DNA from: an uncultured Clostridia bacterium
GTDB lineage: Bacteria; Bacillota; Clostridia; Christensenellales; CAG-138
Direction: 5' to 3'
Length of the DNA: 20,527 bases
Assembly: GCA_937915925.1 (NCBI GenBank)
Contig: CALGGM010000224.1
Location: forward strand, 1-20,527
Under the pieces are notes generated by a model. That model had not been told where the DNA came from. It searched no databases and saw only the letters and a program-made list of their open reading frames with translations. This document shows positions 5,741 to 12,178 of the stretch, piece by piece. Numbering within the stretch: position 1 is the first letter of the stretch; the number at the start of each line of letters is the position of its first letter. The position numbers and the translations under genes were made by a program.

Positions 5741-6739
5741 TTATTTGTCCAGCACTTCCACCTGGATCGGCTTTGCGGCTTCCTCCATGGCGGCGAGCTC
5801 GTCCGGGGTGAGACCGAGATCGAGGCATTTCACGGTGTCTTCGACGTTTGCGGGCTTTCGCATACCGACAAGCAAGCTCATATTCGGGAATTGCGCGAGC
5901 GCCCACGCTTCAAAGAGCTGTGAAAAGCTGCAGTTGTGCGCCGCTCGGATCGGCTCCCAAAGCGCGAACGCGCGGCGAAGTCCCGCCTTGTATTCTTCCT
6001 GCACCCACGGGATGCGGGAACGAATGTCGGTTTTTACGAATGTGCGCTCCATAAACGCGGGCGAGGTCAAAAAGCCCTCCTCGAGTACACCGTAGGTCTG
6101 AAACGTCGTACCGTATTTTTCGCATGCCGGGAAATACTCCCGCCCGTGAAACGGGCTCAGGATGCTGAAAAACTCCTGCACAGTCTCGACGTGTCCGCCG
6201 ACGCTTTGATATTCTTCAAGGTCCTTCGGCTGACTGTTGCTTAGCCCGTACGCGCGGACCTTTCCCTGCTCCTTCAGGCGTTCGAGCGCTTCGACCGTGT
6301 CGGAAACCGGGAAGCTCTTGCACACGTAATGCACGATGACCGAATCGAGATAGTCCGTCTGCATACGGCGGAGCGAATCCTCGACGTCGCGGACGATCGC
6401 TTGCTTCCGCGTATCGTTGTTGACCGTATACCCGTCGCGCGAATAGTGGAAGTTGCCGCCCTCGTTTCGCCAATTCAACGAGCACTTCGTCTGCAAAATA
6501 AACTCGTGCCGTCTGCCCTTTAAGGCTTCGCCCAAGAGCCGTTCGCTTTCGCCCGTGCCGTAGACCGGCGCGGTGTCGATGTAGTTGATCCCGAAATCCT
6601 TGCAGGCGGAAAGGAGATTCTTTGCCTCCGCTTCGGTCGAATCGTGATCCGACCACACGCTGCCGCCGCCGAGTCCCCACGTGCCGAGCGCGACGGCGGA
6701 GACGGATAGAGCACTGTTTCCGAGCTTACGGTACTGCAT
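5741..6739 (-). CDS. Aldo/keto reductase
   Basis: This cytosolic NAD(P)H-dependent oxidoreductase has a TIM-barrel fold and 332 residues. The catalytic tetrad is visible: Asp55 and Tyr60 in YIDTAPVYGTGESE, Lys85 in LQTKCSL and His137 in DSVIVHYV. The N-terminal MQYRKLGNSALSVSAVALGTWGLGG is typical of the clostridial AKR family related to YhdN/Tas-like enzymes. The substrate is not deducible. The ATG at 6737-6739 has GAGGAGG upstream, partly overlapping the end of the upstream gene, whose stop is nine bases away, so the two are co-transcribed and probably coupled. The partner gene encodes a P-loop protein with an AlaRS-editing-like domain; no functional link between the two is evident from sequence. 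Confidence 0.92.
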   Translation of the reverse strand: MQYRKLGNSALSVSAVALGTWGLGGGSVWSDHDSTEAEAKNLLSACKDFGINYIDTAPVYGTGESERLLGEALKGRRHEFILQTKCSLNWRNEGGNFHYSRDGYTVNNDTRKQAIVRDVEDSLRRMQTDYLDSVIVHYVCKSFPVSDTVEALERLKEQGKVRAYGLSNSQPKDLEEYQSVGGHVETVQEFFSILSPFHGREYFPACEKYGTTFQTYGVLEEGFLTSPAFMERTFVKTDIRSRIPWVQEEYKAGLRRAFALWEPIRAAHNCSFSQLFEAWALAQFPNMSLLVGMRKPANVEDTVKCLDLGLTPDELAAMEEAAKPIQVEVLDK

Positions 6740-6748
6740 ACGCCCTCC

Positions 6749-7681
6749 TCAGTCCAGATTGAAGTCGTTGACGTCGTCGATGCTTTCGCCGCCGATGCCG
6801 GGACCGACGCGGCCTGCGATCAGATAGCAATGCTCGATCGGATCGTACACGATGCGGTGCAGCAGGCGGAACTCATCGATCTTGCCGGTGCTCGAAACGT
6901 GCGTGCGCGGGCCGGTGCACGGATGCACGATGTCGCCGATGCGCACATGCCCCTCGTCCACATAGGTGATCGGCAGATCGGACGCGATTGCGATGCTGAC
7001 CTTGAGCTCCAGCTCGTCGAGATCGACGTTCGGCGCGTGATCGTCGAACGCGAGCAAAAAACCGTGCTTGATGTCGCGATGCCGCGCGCGCTTGTATTCC
7101 TCCTCGGGCAGGAAGATCTCGCAAAGATCCTCGGCGGTGTGCGCCATGCGGCGGTAGCCGATCGACTTTGCGACCTTGTCGTGAAGCTCACTGGGCAGCG
7201 GGCCGAAGATCGTAGGACGCGAAACGATGATCTCGTCGCCGACGCCGATCATCAGGTTCGCGTTGACGCCGAGCATCGGATAGATCATGTCGAAATGCTC
7301 GACGATGACGCGCTTGCCCTTTTGGATCGCGTTCAAGATCGCCTCTGCCAGCACGCCCATCTGCGTAAACGCCGCCTCGAAGCGGATATCGACGTGGTAG
7401 GTATGCGCGGTAAAGAAGCCGTGATCGTCGAGGTCAAGGATCGGCAGCGGACGCACGTTCACGCCGTCGTCGTCATTGGTAAGCTCCAGTCCCGGAAACA
7501 TGCCCTTGATCAGCATGCTCTTGCCGGAGCCCGCTTCGCCGATGATGCCAATCAGCTTGTCATAGGGCGAAAGGTACATCTGCGCGATCTGCATGCCGAG
7601 GTCGTACATGCGATCGCGACCCCTCGGCGCGAAAAAGACGCTGTAATAGTGGCTCTGTTGCATTCTTCCCGAATACGGCAT
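6749..7681 (-). CDS. P-loop NTPase fused to an alanyl-tRNA-synthetase editing-like (SAD) domain
   Basis: This 310-residue protein has a Walker A P-loop GEAGSGKS at residues 48-55, followed by a nucleotide-kinase-like region that includes ILDLDDHGFF and VIVEHFDMIYP. The C-terminal half, about 175-285, resembles the second additional (editing) domain of alanyl-tRNA synthetase. HTAEDL (181-186) corresponds to the HTATHL-type helix, LLAFDDHAPNVDLDELELK to the FDFSHF...EEL region, and CTGPRTHVSSTGKIDEFRL (255-273) to the CGGTHVSNTGEIGLFKI region. Two details deviate: the second His of the first metal motif is replaced by Asp185, and the Cys-His spacing is longer (C255, H261). I recall clostridial proteins annotated by this additional domain; their function is unknown. 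The ATG at 7679-7681 has AGGAGG upstream and a near-consensus promoter 30 bases further on. It is first gene of the operon with the aldo/keto reductase. Confidence 0.72.
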   Translation of the reverse strand: MPYSGRMQQSHYYSVFFAPRGRDRMYDLGMQIAQMYLSPYDKLIGIIGEAGSGKSMLIKGMFPGLELTNDDDGVNVRPLPILDLDDHGFFTAHTYHVDIRFEAAFTQMGVLAEAILNAIQKGKRVIVEHFDMIYPMLGVNANLMIGVGDEIIVSRPTIFGPLPSELHDKVAKSIGYRRMAHTAEDLCEIFLPEEEYKRARHRDIKHGFLLAFDDHAPNVDLDELELKVSIAIASDLPITYVDEGHVRIGDIVHPCTGPRTHVSSTGKIDEFRLLHRIVYDPIEHCYLIAGRVGPGIGGESIDDVNDFNLD

Positions 7682-7710
7682 GACGGTCCTCCTATGCTGT
7701 TTGTACGTTC

Positions 7711-7739
7711 ATTATATAACACCTTCCGCGTTTTCTCAA
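7711..7739 (-). promoter_or_regulatory. Sigma-A-type promoter for the P-loop/aldo-keto reductase operon
   Basis: On the minus strand, TTGAGA (7734-7739), a 17-base spacer and TATAAT (7711-7716) lie 30 bases upstream of the start codon at 7681. Confidence 0.8.
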
Positions 7740-7795
7740 CGGGGTAACGATGTATATTATTTTCACACAGCTGCTCACAGAAACCAATTGAATCA

Positions 7796-7909
7796 ACTAC
7801 CCGCCCACCGCTAACGCGGTCCCCCTCCCTCACAAGGGAGGGTAGAATCTTAGCAGATTCGAGCTCCCCTTGTCAGGGGAGCTGGCGGCGTAGCCGACTG
7901 AGGGGTAGT
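7796..7909. repeat. Composite 114-bp inverted-repeat element (two opposed copies of the dispersed palindromic repeat)
   Basis: One repeat unit (7796-7843, with hairpin CCTCCCT-caca-AGGGAGG) and a second in inverse orientation (7863-7909, with hairpin CTCCCCT-tgtc-AGGGGAG) flank a central perfect hairpin GAATCT-tagc-AGATTC (7845-7860). The ends are ACTACCC and GGGTAGT, so the whole looks like a small non-autonomous inverted-repeat element. No clear target duplication was seen. The gap 7682-8088 otherwise holds the promoters of the two flanking operons. Confidence 0.8.
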
Positions 7910-7959
7910 CGTGTCAGCGAAGAAGCGAAATGCTGTCCTTTCTGCGCATGACTTTTCTT

Positions 7960-7971
7960 TTGACCGGTCAA
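7960..7971. promoter_or_regulatory. 12-bp perfect palindrome, possible operator upstream of citE
   Basis: TTGACCGGTCAA lies about 45 bases upstream of the -35 box of the citE promoter. It is a perfect dyad without a loop, as expected for a dimeric regulator. Assignment as an operator is inference only. Confidence 0.35.
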
Positions 7972-8016
7972 TTTACACACTGCACAATATACTCCCCCGC
8001 AGGGGGGAAAGACATC

Positions 8017-8045
8017 TTGAATGTTCTGCCGTTCGGCGTTATAAT
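8017..8045 (+). promoter_or_regulatory. Sigma-A-type promoter for the citE-citF-fumA-fumB genes
   Basis: TTGAAT (8017-8022), a 17-base spacer and TATAAT (8040-8045) lie 43 bases upstream of the citE ATG. A C5/G6 hairpin (7994-8006) lies just upstream of the -35 box. Confidence 0.75.
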
Positions 8046-8088
8046 GAACACGACTATGGGAGCAATTCCCAATGATTTGGAGGGGACT

Positions 8089-8970
8089 ATGCGAAGGAGC
8101 ATGCTCTTTTTGCCGGGCAACGCGCCGAACATGATCATCAACGGCGACGCGCTCGGCGCGGACAGCATCATACTGGACCTCGAGGACGCGGTTTCGCCCG
8201 ACGAAAAGGACGCCGCGCGTCTGCTCGTAAAGAGCGCGATCGAGGATATGGGCTTTGTCGACGTGGAGATCACGGTGCGCATCAACGCCATCGACACGCC
8301 GTACTGGAAGGACGATCTTGAAGCGATCGTTCCGTTGAAGCCCGATCTCATCATGCCGCCGAAGTCCGCGAGCGCCGCGGACATTCAGACGCTCGACCGC
8401 GCGATCGCCGAGATCGAACAGCAGCACGGAATGCCCGTCGGCACGGTGAAGCTGATCCCGCTGATCGAGACGGCTCTGGGCGTCGAACGCGCGTTTGAGA
8501 TCGCCACGGCGAGCCCGCGCGTCGTCGCGCTGTTCTTGGGCGGCGAGGACCTCACCGCCGACCTTCGCTGCAAGCGCACCAAAGCCGGCAACGAGATCGA
8601 CTACGCGAGAAAGCGCCTCGTCTGCGCGGCGCGCGCGGCAGGCGTCGACGTGTATGACACGCCGTTTACCGACGTCAACGACGACGAGGGCATCGTTGCG
8701 GACGCCGAGTACGCGAAGTCTCTGGGCTTTTCCGGAAAGAGCGCGATCGCGCCGCGGCACGTGCGCACGATCAACGAGGTGTTCAGCCCGTCGCTTGCCG
8801 ATATCGAATACGCAAAGCTCGTGTTCGAGGCGATCCGCATCGGAAAGCTGCAGGGCAAGGGCGCGGTCTCGCTTCGCGGGAAGATGATCGACAAGCCGAT
8901 CGTGGAACGCGCGCGTCAGACCTTGGAAGCGGCAAAACAACTTGGACTGGGAGGACCGGAAGATGAATAA
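8089..8970 (+). CDS. citE: Citrate lyase beta subunit (CitE-type citryl/citramalyl-CoA lyase)
   Basis: This HpcH/HpaI-superfamily TIM-barrel lyase has 293 residues, the usual CitE length. It cleaves citryl (or citramalyl) thioester to an acetyl thioester and an oxo-acid. The start RRSMLFLPGNAPNM is typical. SIILDLEDAVSPDEKDAAR lies at about 26-44 and VRINAIDT at 63-70 with substrate-binding Arg64. Mg ligands Glu127 (PLIETALGV) and Asp154 (GGEDLTADL) are present. The ATG at 8089-8091 follows GGAGGGG; an in-frame ATG at 7930 is rejected because it lies upstream of the promoter. The gene overlaps citF by eight bases. The acyl-carrier gene citD, which normally precedes citE, is absent from the window. 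CitE-like proteins also act as stand-alone acyl-CoA lyases, so the true substrate is open. Confidence 0.9.
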   Translation: MRRSMLFLPGNAPNMIINGDALGADSIILDLEDAVSPDEKDAARLLVKSAIEDMGFVDVEITVRINAIDTPYWKDDLEAIVPLKPDLIMPPKSASAADIQTLDRAIAEIEQQHGMPVGTVKLIPLIETALGVERAFEIATASPRVVALFLGGEDLTADLRCKRTKAGNEIDYARKRLVCAARAAGVDVYDTPFTDVNDDEGIVADAEYAKSLGFSGKSAIAPRHVRTINEVFSPSLADIEYAKLVFEAIRIGKLQGKGAVSLRGKMIDKPIVERARQTLEAAKQLGLGGPEDE

Positions 8971-10369
8971 GATCCGAAACAGCATTCGCGAGGCGATCCT
9001 CGACAGCGGCTTAAAAAGCGGCATGACCGTCTCCTTCCACCACCATTTGCGAAACGGCGACTATGTTTTGAACATGGTGATGGATGAGATCGCGGCGTTG
9101 GGCATTCGCGATCTCACCGTCAACGCAAGCTCGCTCTTTGACGTGCACGCGCCGCTCAAGGACCATATCCGAAACGGCGTGATCACGACGATTCTGACCG
9201 ACTATATGTCCCAGGGTCTCGGCAGTTTCATCTCCGCAGGCGGCATGGAAAACCCCGTGCAGTTCCGTACGCACGGCGGCAGACCCGCGGACATCGAAAG
9301 CGGCAGAACGCCGATCGACGTGGCATTCATCGCGGCGCCCGCGGCTGATCCGATGGGCAACTGCACCGGTAAGCTCGGAAAGAGCGCCTGCGGTTCTCTG
9401 GGCTACGCGATCCCGGACGCGAAGAACGCAAAGTTCGTCGTCGCGATCACCGACGAGCTGCACCCCTATCCCCTTACGGGCTGGTCGATCCCAGAGACCG
9501 ACGTGGACGCGGTGGTCGTCGTCGATTCGATCGGCGATCCGAAGGGCATTGTGTCCGGCACCACGAAGATCACGCGCGATCCCGTCGGGCTTCTGATGGC
9601 GCAGACCGCGGTCGACGTCATCAAGGCGTCGGGGCTCCTCAAAGAGGGATTCAGCTTTCAGACCGGCGCGGGCGGCGCGTCGCTGGCGGCAGCAAAGTTT
9701 TTGAAGGACGTGATGCTGAAAGAGAAGATTCGCGGAAGCTTTGGCTTAGGCGGCATCACCGGGTATCTCGTCGATATGCTCAACGAAGGCTGCTTCGACG
9801 CGCTGATGGACGTGCAGTGCTTCGATCTGAAGGCCGTCGAATCGATCCGCAACAACCCGCGGCACTGCGAGATCTCCGCAACGCATTACGCCTCGCCGAA
9901 CGCAAAGAGCGCGGTCGTCGATTCGCTCGACGTCGTGATCCTCGGCGCAACGCAGCTCGATACCGATTTCAACGTCAACGTGCATACCGACAGTAACGGA
10001 CGCATCATGGGCGGCTCCGGAGGACACAGCGACACCGCGGCGGGCGCGAAGCTTTCGATGATCATTGCGCCGCTGTCCCGCGCAAGGCTGCCGATCGTGA
10101 CCGATCATGTGAACTGCATCAGTACGCCGGGAAGCACGATCGACGTGCTCGTCACGCAAAAGGGCGTCGCGGTCAATCCGAAGGATCGGGAGCTTTCGCT
10201 GCGTCTCCGTGACGCGGGTGTCAAGGTCGTCGACATTCACGAGCTTAAGGCGCTTGCGGAGCGCACGAGCGGCGTGCCGGACAAGCCGCGGCTCGGCGAA
10301 CGGATCGTTGCGGACGTCGTCTATCGCGACGGCGCCGTGATCGATCATATCCGCGAGGTGCTGGCGTAA
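8963..10369 (+). CDS. citF: Citrate lyase alpha subunit (CitF-type acyl carrier/CoA transferase)
   Basis: This subunit exchanges acetate on the carrier thioester for citrate or a homologue such as citramalate, making the thioester that CitE cleaves. The product is 468 residues, about 40 shorter at the N-terminus than many CitF proteins, which begin with an extra leader. Typical blocks are MTVSFHHHLRNGDYVLN near residue 24, FRTHGGRP, FSFQTGAGGASLAAAKFL, GGITGYLVDMLNEG, MGGSGGHSDTAAGAKL and TVDHVN-like VTDHVNCISTPGSTIDVLVT. The ATG at 8963-8965 follows GGAGG and overlaps the last three codons of citE, indicating coupled translation. The two subunits act in one complex. Without citD, they may use free CoA esters or a carrier encoded elsewhere. 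Confidence 0.9.
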   Translation: MNKIRNSIREAILDSGLKSGMTVSFHHHLRNGDYVLNMVMDEIAALGIRDLTVNASSLFDVHAPLKDHIRNGVITTILTDYMSQGLGSFISAGGMENPVQFRTHGGRPADIESGRTPIDVAFIAAPAADPMGNCTGKLGKSACGSLGYAIPDAKNAKFVVAITDELHPYPLTGWSIPETDVDAVVVVDSIGDPKGIVSGTTKITRDPVGLLMAQTAVDVIKASGLLKEGFSFQTGAGGASLAAAKFLKDVMLKEKIRGSFGLGGITGYLVDMLNEGCFDALMDVQCFDLKAVESIRNNPRHCEISATHYASPNAKSAVVDSLDVVILGATQLDTDFNVNVHTDSNGRIMGGSGGHSDTAAGAKLSMIIAPLSRARLPIVTDHVNCISTPGSTIDVLVTQKGVAVNPKDRELSLRLRDAGVKVVDIHELKALAERTSGVPDKPRLGERIVADVVYRDGAVIDHIREVLA

Positions 10370-10376
10370 GGGGAAG

Positions 10377-10525
10377 ACAACCCTTCCGTCGGCTTCGCCG
10401 CCACCTCCCCTTGCACAGGGGAGGCAAGGACCGTACAGCGATTGTAGGGGACGTCGACCTCGACGTCCCGTCAAGTCGGTGGATGATCAAACCGCGTCAT
10501 GAATTGTCCCTTCGGGACATGCAAT
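10377..10525 (+). repeat. citF-fumA intergenic repeats: dispersed palindromic unit, GTAGGGG hairpin and single AATTCAT-type hairpin
   Basis: From left to right: a unit of the ACAACCC...CCTCCCCTTGCACAGGGGAGG family (10377-10429); a 10-bp-stem hairpin GGGACGTCGA-cc-TCGACGTCCC preceded by GTA (10446-10469); and a hairpin GTCCC-ttc-GGGAC flanked by ATGAATT and ATGCAAT (10499-10525), which is one unit of the linker-hairpin type seen at 1568-1646 in reverse linker orientation. The last hairpin ends just before the fumA ribosome binding site. Confidence 0.8.
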
Positions 10526-10536
10526 CAGGAGGAACC

Positions 10537-11376
10537 ATGAGAGAAATACAGGCAAATCTTTTGACCGAAACGGTCGCGCGGCTCGCGATCGAAGCAAACT
10601 GCGTGCTTCCGTGCGACGTGAAAACGCGCATCGAGCAAGCGCGAGAAAACGAGCCGTGGGAAACCGCGCAGGGCATTCTCGATAAGATCATCGAAAACTA
10701 CGGCATTGCCGAGAAGAACACCGTCCCCATCTGTCAGGACACCGGCGTGTGCTGCGTGTTTTTGAAGATCGGGCAGGACGTGCACATCACGGGCGACATC
10801 CAAGCCGCCGTCGACGAGGGCGTACGCAAAGGCTACGGCGAAGGCTATCTTCGTAAATCCGTGGTGAAGGATCCTTTGCGCCGCGTCAACACCGGCGACA
10901 ACACGCCCGCCATGCTCTATACCGAGCTCGTCCCGGGCGACAGGATCGAGATCACCGTCGCACCGAAGGGCTTCGGCAGCGAGAACATGAGCCGTCTTGC
11001 GATGTTGAAGCCCAGTGACGGCGTCGAGGGCGTCAAGGCGTTCATTCTCAAAACCGTCGAGGAAGCGGGACCGAACCCGTGCCCGCCGATCATCGTGGGC
11101 GTTGGCATCGGCGGCACGTTTGACAAGGCGGCGTACCTTGCGAAAAAGGCGCTGATGCGAAGCACCGACGAGCGCAACGGCGATCCCTACTATGCCGATC
11201 TCGAAGCTGAGCTTTTAGAGAAGATCAACGCGCTCGGCGTCGGTCCGCAGGGGTTCGGCGGAAAAACCACGGCGCTTGCGGTCAACATCGAGTGGATGCC
11301 CACGCATATCGCGGGGCTGCCCGTTGCGGTCAACATCAACTGCCATGTCACGCGGCACAAGACCGCGGTGCTGTGA
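10537..11376 (+). CDS. fumA: Class I fumarate hydratase (or mesaconase) alpha subunit
   Basis: This is the [4Fe-4S] cluster-bearing subunit of a two-subunit class I hydro-lyase, which hydrates fumarate to malate, or in some relatives mesaconate to citramalate or handles tartrate. The product has 279 residues, the usual alpha length. The three cluster Cys ligands are visible: Cys66 in PICQDTGVC, Cys182 in GPNPCPPIIVGVGIGG and Cys269 in NINCHVTRH. GSENMSRLAMLKPSDG (148-162) and GGKTTALAVNIEWMPTH are family hallmarks. The ATG at 10537-10539 follows AGGAGG; the longer in-frame reading runs through repeats. The beta gene follows after ten bases. The enzyme is oxygen-sensitive, consistent with an anaerobe. 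Fumarase against mesaconase cannot be decided from sequence alone. Confidence 0.92.
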   Translation: MREIQANLLTETVARLAIEANCVLPCDVKTRIEQARENEPWETAQGILDKIIENYGIAEKNTVPICQDTGVCCVFLKIGQDVHITGDIQAAVDEGVRKGYGEGYLRKSVVKDPLRRVNTGDNTPAMLYTELVPGDRIEITVAPKGFGSENMSRLAMLKPSDGVEGVKAFILKTVEEAGPNPCPPIIVGVGIGGTFDKAAYLAKKALMRSTDERNGDPYYADLEAELLEKINALGVGPQGFGGKTTALAVNIEWMPTHIAGLPVAVNINCHVTRHKTAVL

Positions 11377-11386
11377 GGAGGCGCTT

Positions 11387-11941
11387 ATGGAAAAACACAT
11401 TCAGCTTCCCATCACGCGGGAACTCGCAAGAGCAATCAAAAGCGGCGAAAGCTGCTTACTCTCGGGCGTGATCTACACCGCCCGCGACGCGGCGCACAAA
11501 AGGCTTTGCGAGCTGTTAAAAGAAGGCAAGCCGCTGCCCTTTGACGTGAAGAACGCCACGATCTATTACGTCGGTCCGACGCCCGCAAAGCCGGGCCAGG
11601 TCATCGGCTCGGCGGGTCCCACCACGAGCTACCGCATGGACGCGTACTCGCCCATGATGATCGCGGCGGGCGAAACCGGCATGATCGGAAAAGGCAAACG
11701 CAGCCCGGAGGTCATAGCCGCCATGAAGGAATACGGCGCGGTGTACTTTGCCGCGATCGGCGGCGCGGGCGCGCTGCTTAGTAGTTGCATCAAAAAAGCC
11801 GAGATCGTCTGTTACGAGGACCTCGGCGCGGAAGCGGTCAGAAGGCTCGAGGTCGAAAACCTTCCCGTCGTCTGCGTCATCGACAGCGACGGAAACAACC
11901 TCTACGAAACCGGGCGAAACGCCTATCTTGCGTCGAAATAA
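11387..11941 (+). CDS. fumB: Class I fumarate hydratase (or mesaconase) beta subunit
   Basis: This is the 184-residue C-terminal-type subunit that completes the active site of the class I hydro-lyase. VGPTPAKPGQVIGSAGPTTS (62-81) followed by YRMD is the family signature, and GMIGKGKRSPEV at 98-109 and AAIGGAGALLSSCIK are also conserved. ENLPVVCVIDSDGNNLY near the end matches the family's substrate-binding C-terminal strand. The ATG at 11387-11389 follows GAGGAGG, which starts within the stop codon of the alpha gene, so translation is probably coupled. It is the last gene of the cit-fum group and is followed by a hairpin terminator seven bases after the stop codon. Confidence 0.92.
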   Translation: MEKHIQLPITRELARAIKSGESCLLSGVIYTARDAAHKRLCELLKEGKPLPFDVKNATIYYVGPTPAKPGQVIGSAGPTTSYRMDAYSPMMIAAGETGMIGKGKRSPEVIAAMKEYGAVYFAAIGGAGALLSSCIKKAEIVCYEDLGAEAVRRLEVENLPVVCVIDSDGNNLYETGRNAYLASK

Positions 11942-11947
11942 AACATA

Positions 11948-11975
11948 AAAACGGCTGCCGATCGGCAGTCGTTTT
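11948..11975. terminator. Intrinsic terminator after fumB
   Basis: A 14-bp stem centred on CTGCCGATCGGCAG with one G-T pair has A and T runs on its arms (AAAACGG...TCGTTTT). It lies directly after the fumB stop codon. Confidence 0.75.
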
Positions 11976-11984
11976 CCGTATGAT

Positions 11985-12117
11985 GGGACGCCGGGATCGA
12001 CGTCCCCTACGATATTTTGGGGCAACCCCGTATGTCATTCTGAGGAACGCAGTGACGAAGAATCTCCTTGATGCATGAATCCTTCGTCGCCGCAAACGGC
12101 TTCTCAGGATGACACAC
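11985..12117. repeat. fumB-ABC transporter intergenic repeats
   Basis: A GTAGGGG-type hairpin in inverse orientation (11985-12010, GGGACG...CGACGTCCCCTAC) is followed by an imperfect inverted repeat at 12033-12117. Its left arm begins TGTCATTCTGAGGAACGCAG and its right arm ends GGCTTCTCAGGATGACACA. A degraded partial third copy lies at about 12150-12170 (GGCTTCTCATCCTGACAC). The repeat type beginning TGTCATTCTGAG is familiar from many bacterial genomes. No gene is seen between 11942 and 12178. Confidence 0.75.
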
Positions 12118-12178
12118 AAGGGTGCATTACAGGACCGACGCCGTTGTTATGCGGCTTCTCATCCTGACACGTCGTCCC

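Noticed and set aside
7930..8088. N-terminal extension of CitE from the ATG at 7930
   Set aside because: It lies upstream of a good promoter and runs through non-conserved sequence; the ATG at 8089 has the ribosome binding site and matches family starts.
12033..12117. Possible small RNA gene because of strong pairing potential
   Set aside because: The sequence is a known-looking dispersed repeat type with a degraded further copy beside it, and no promoter is visible.
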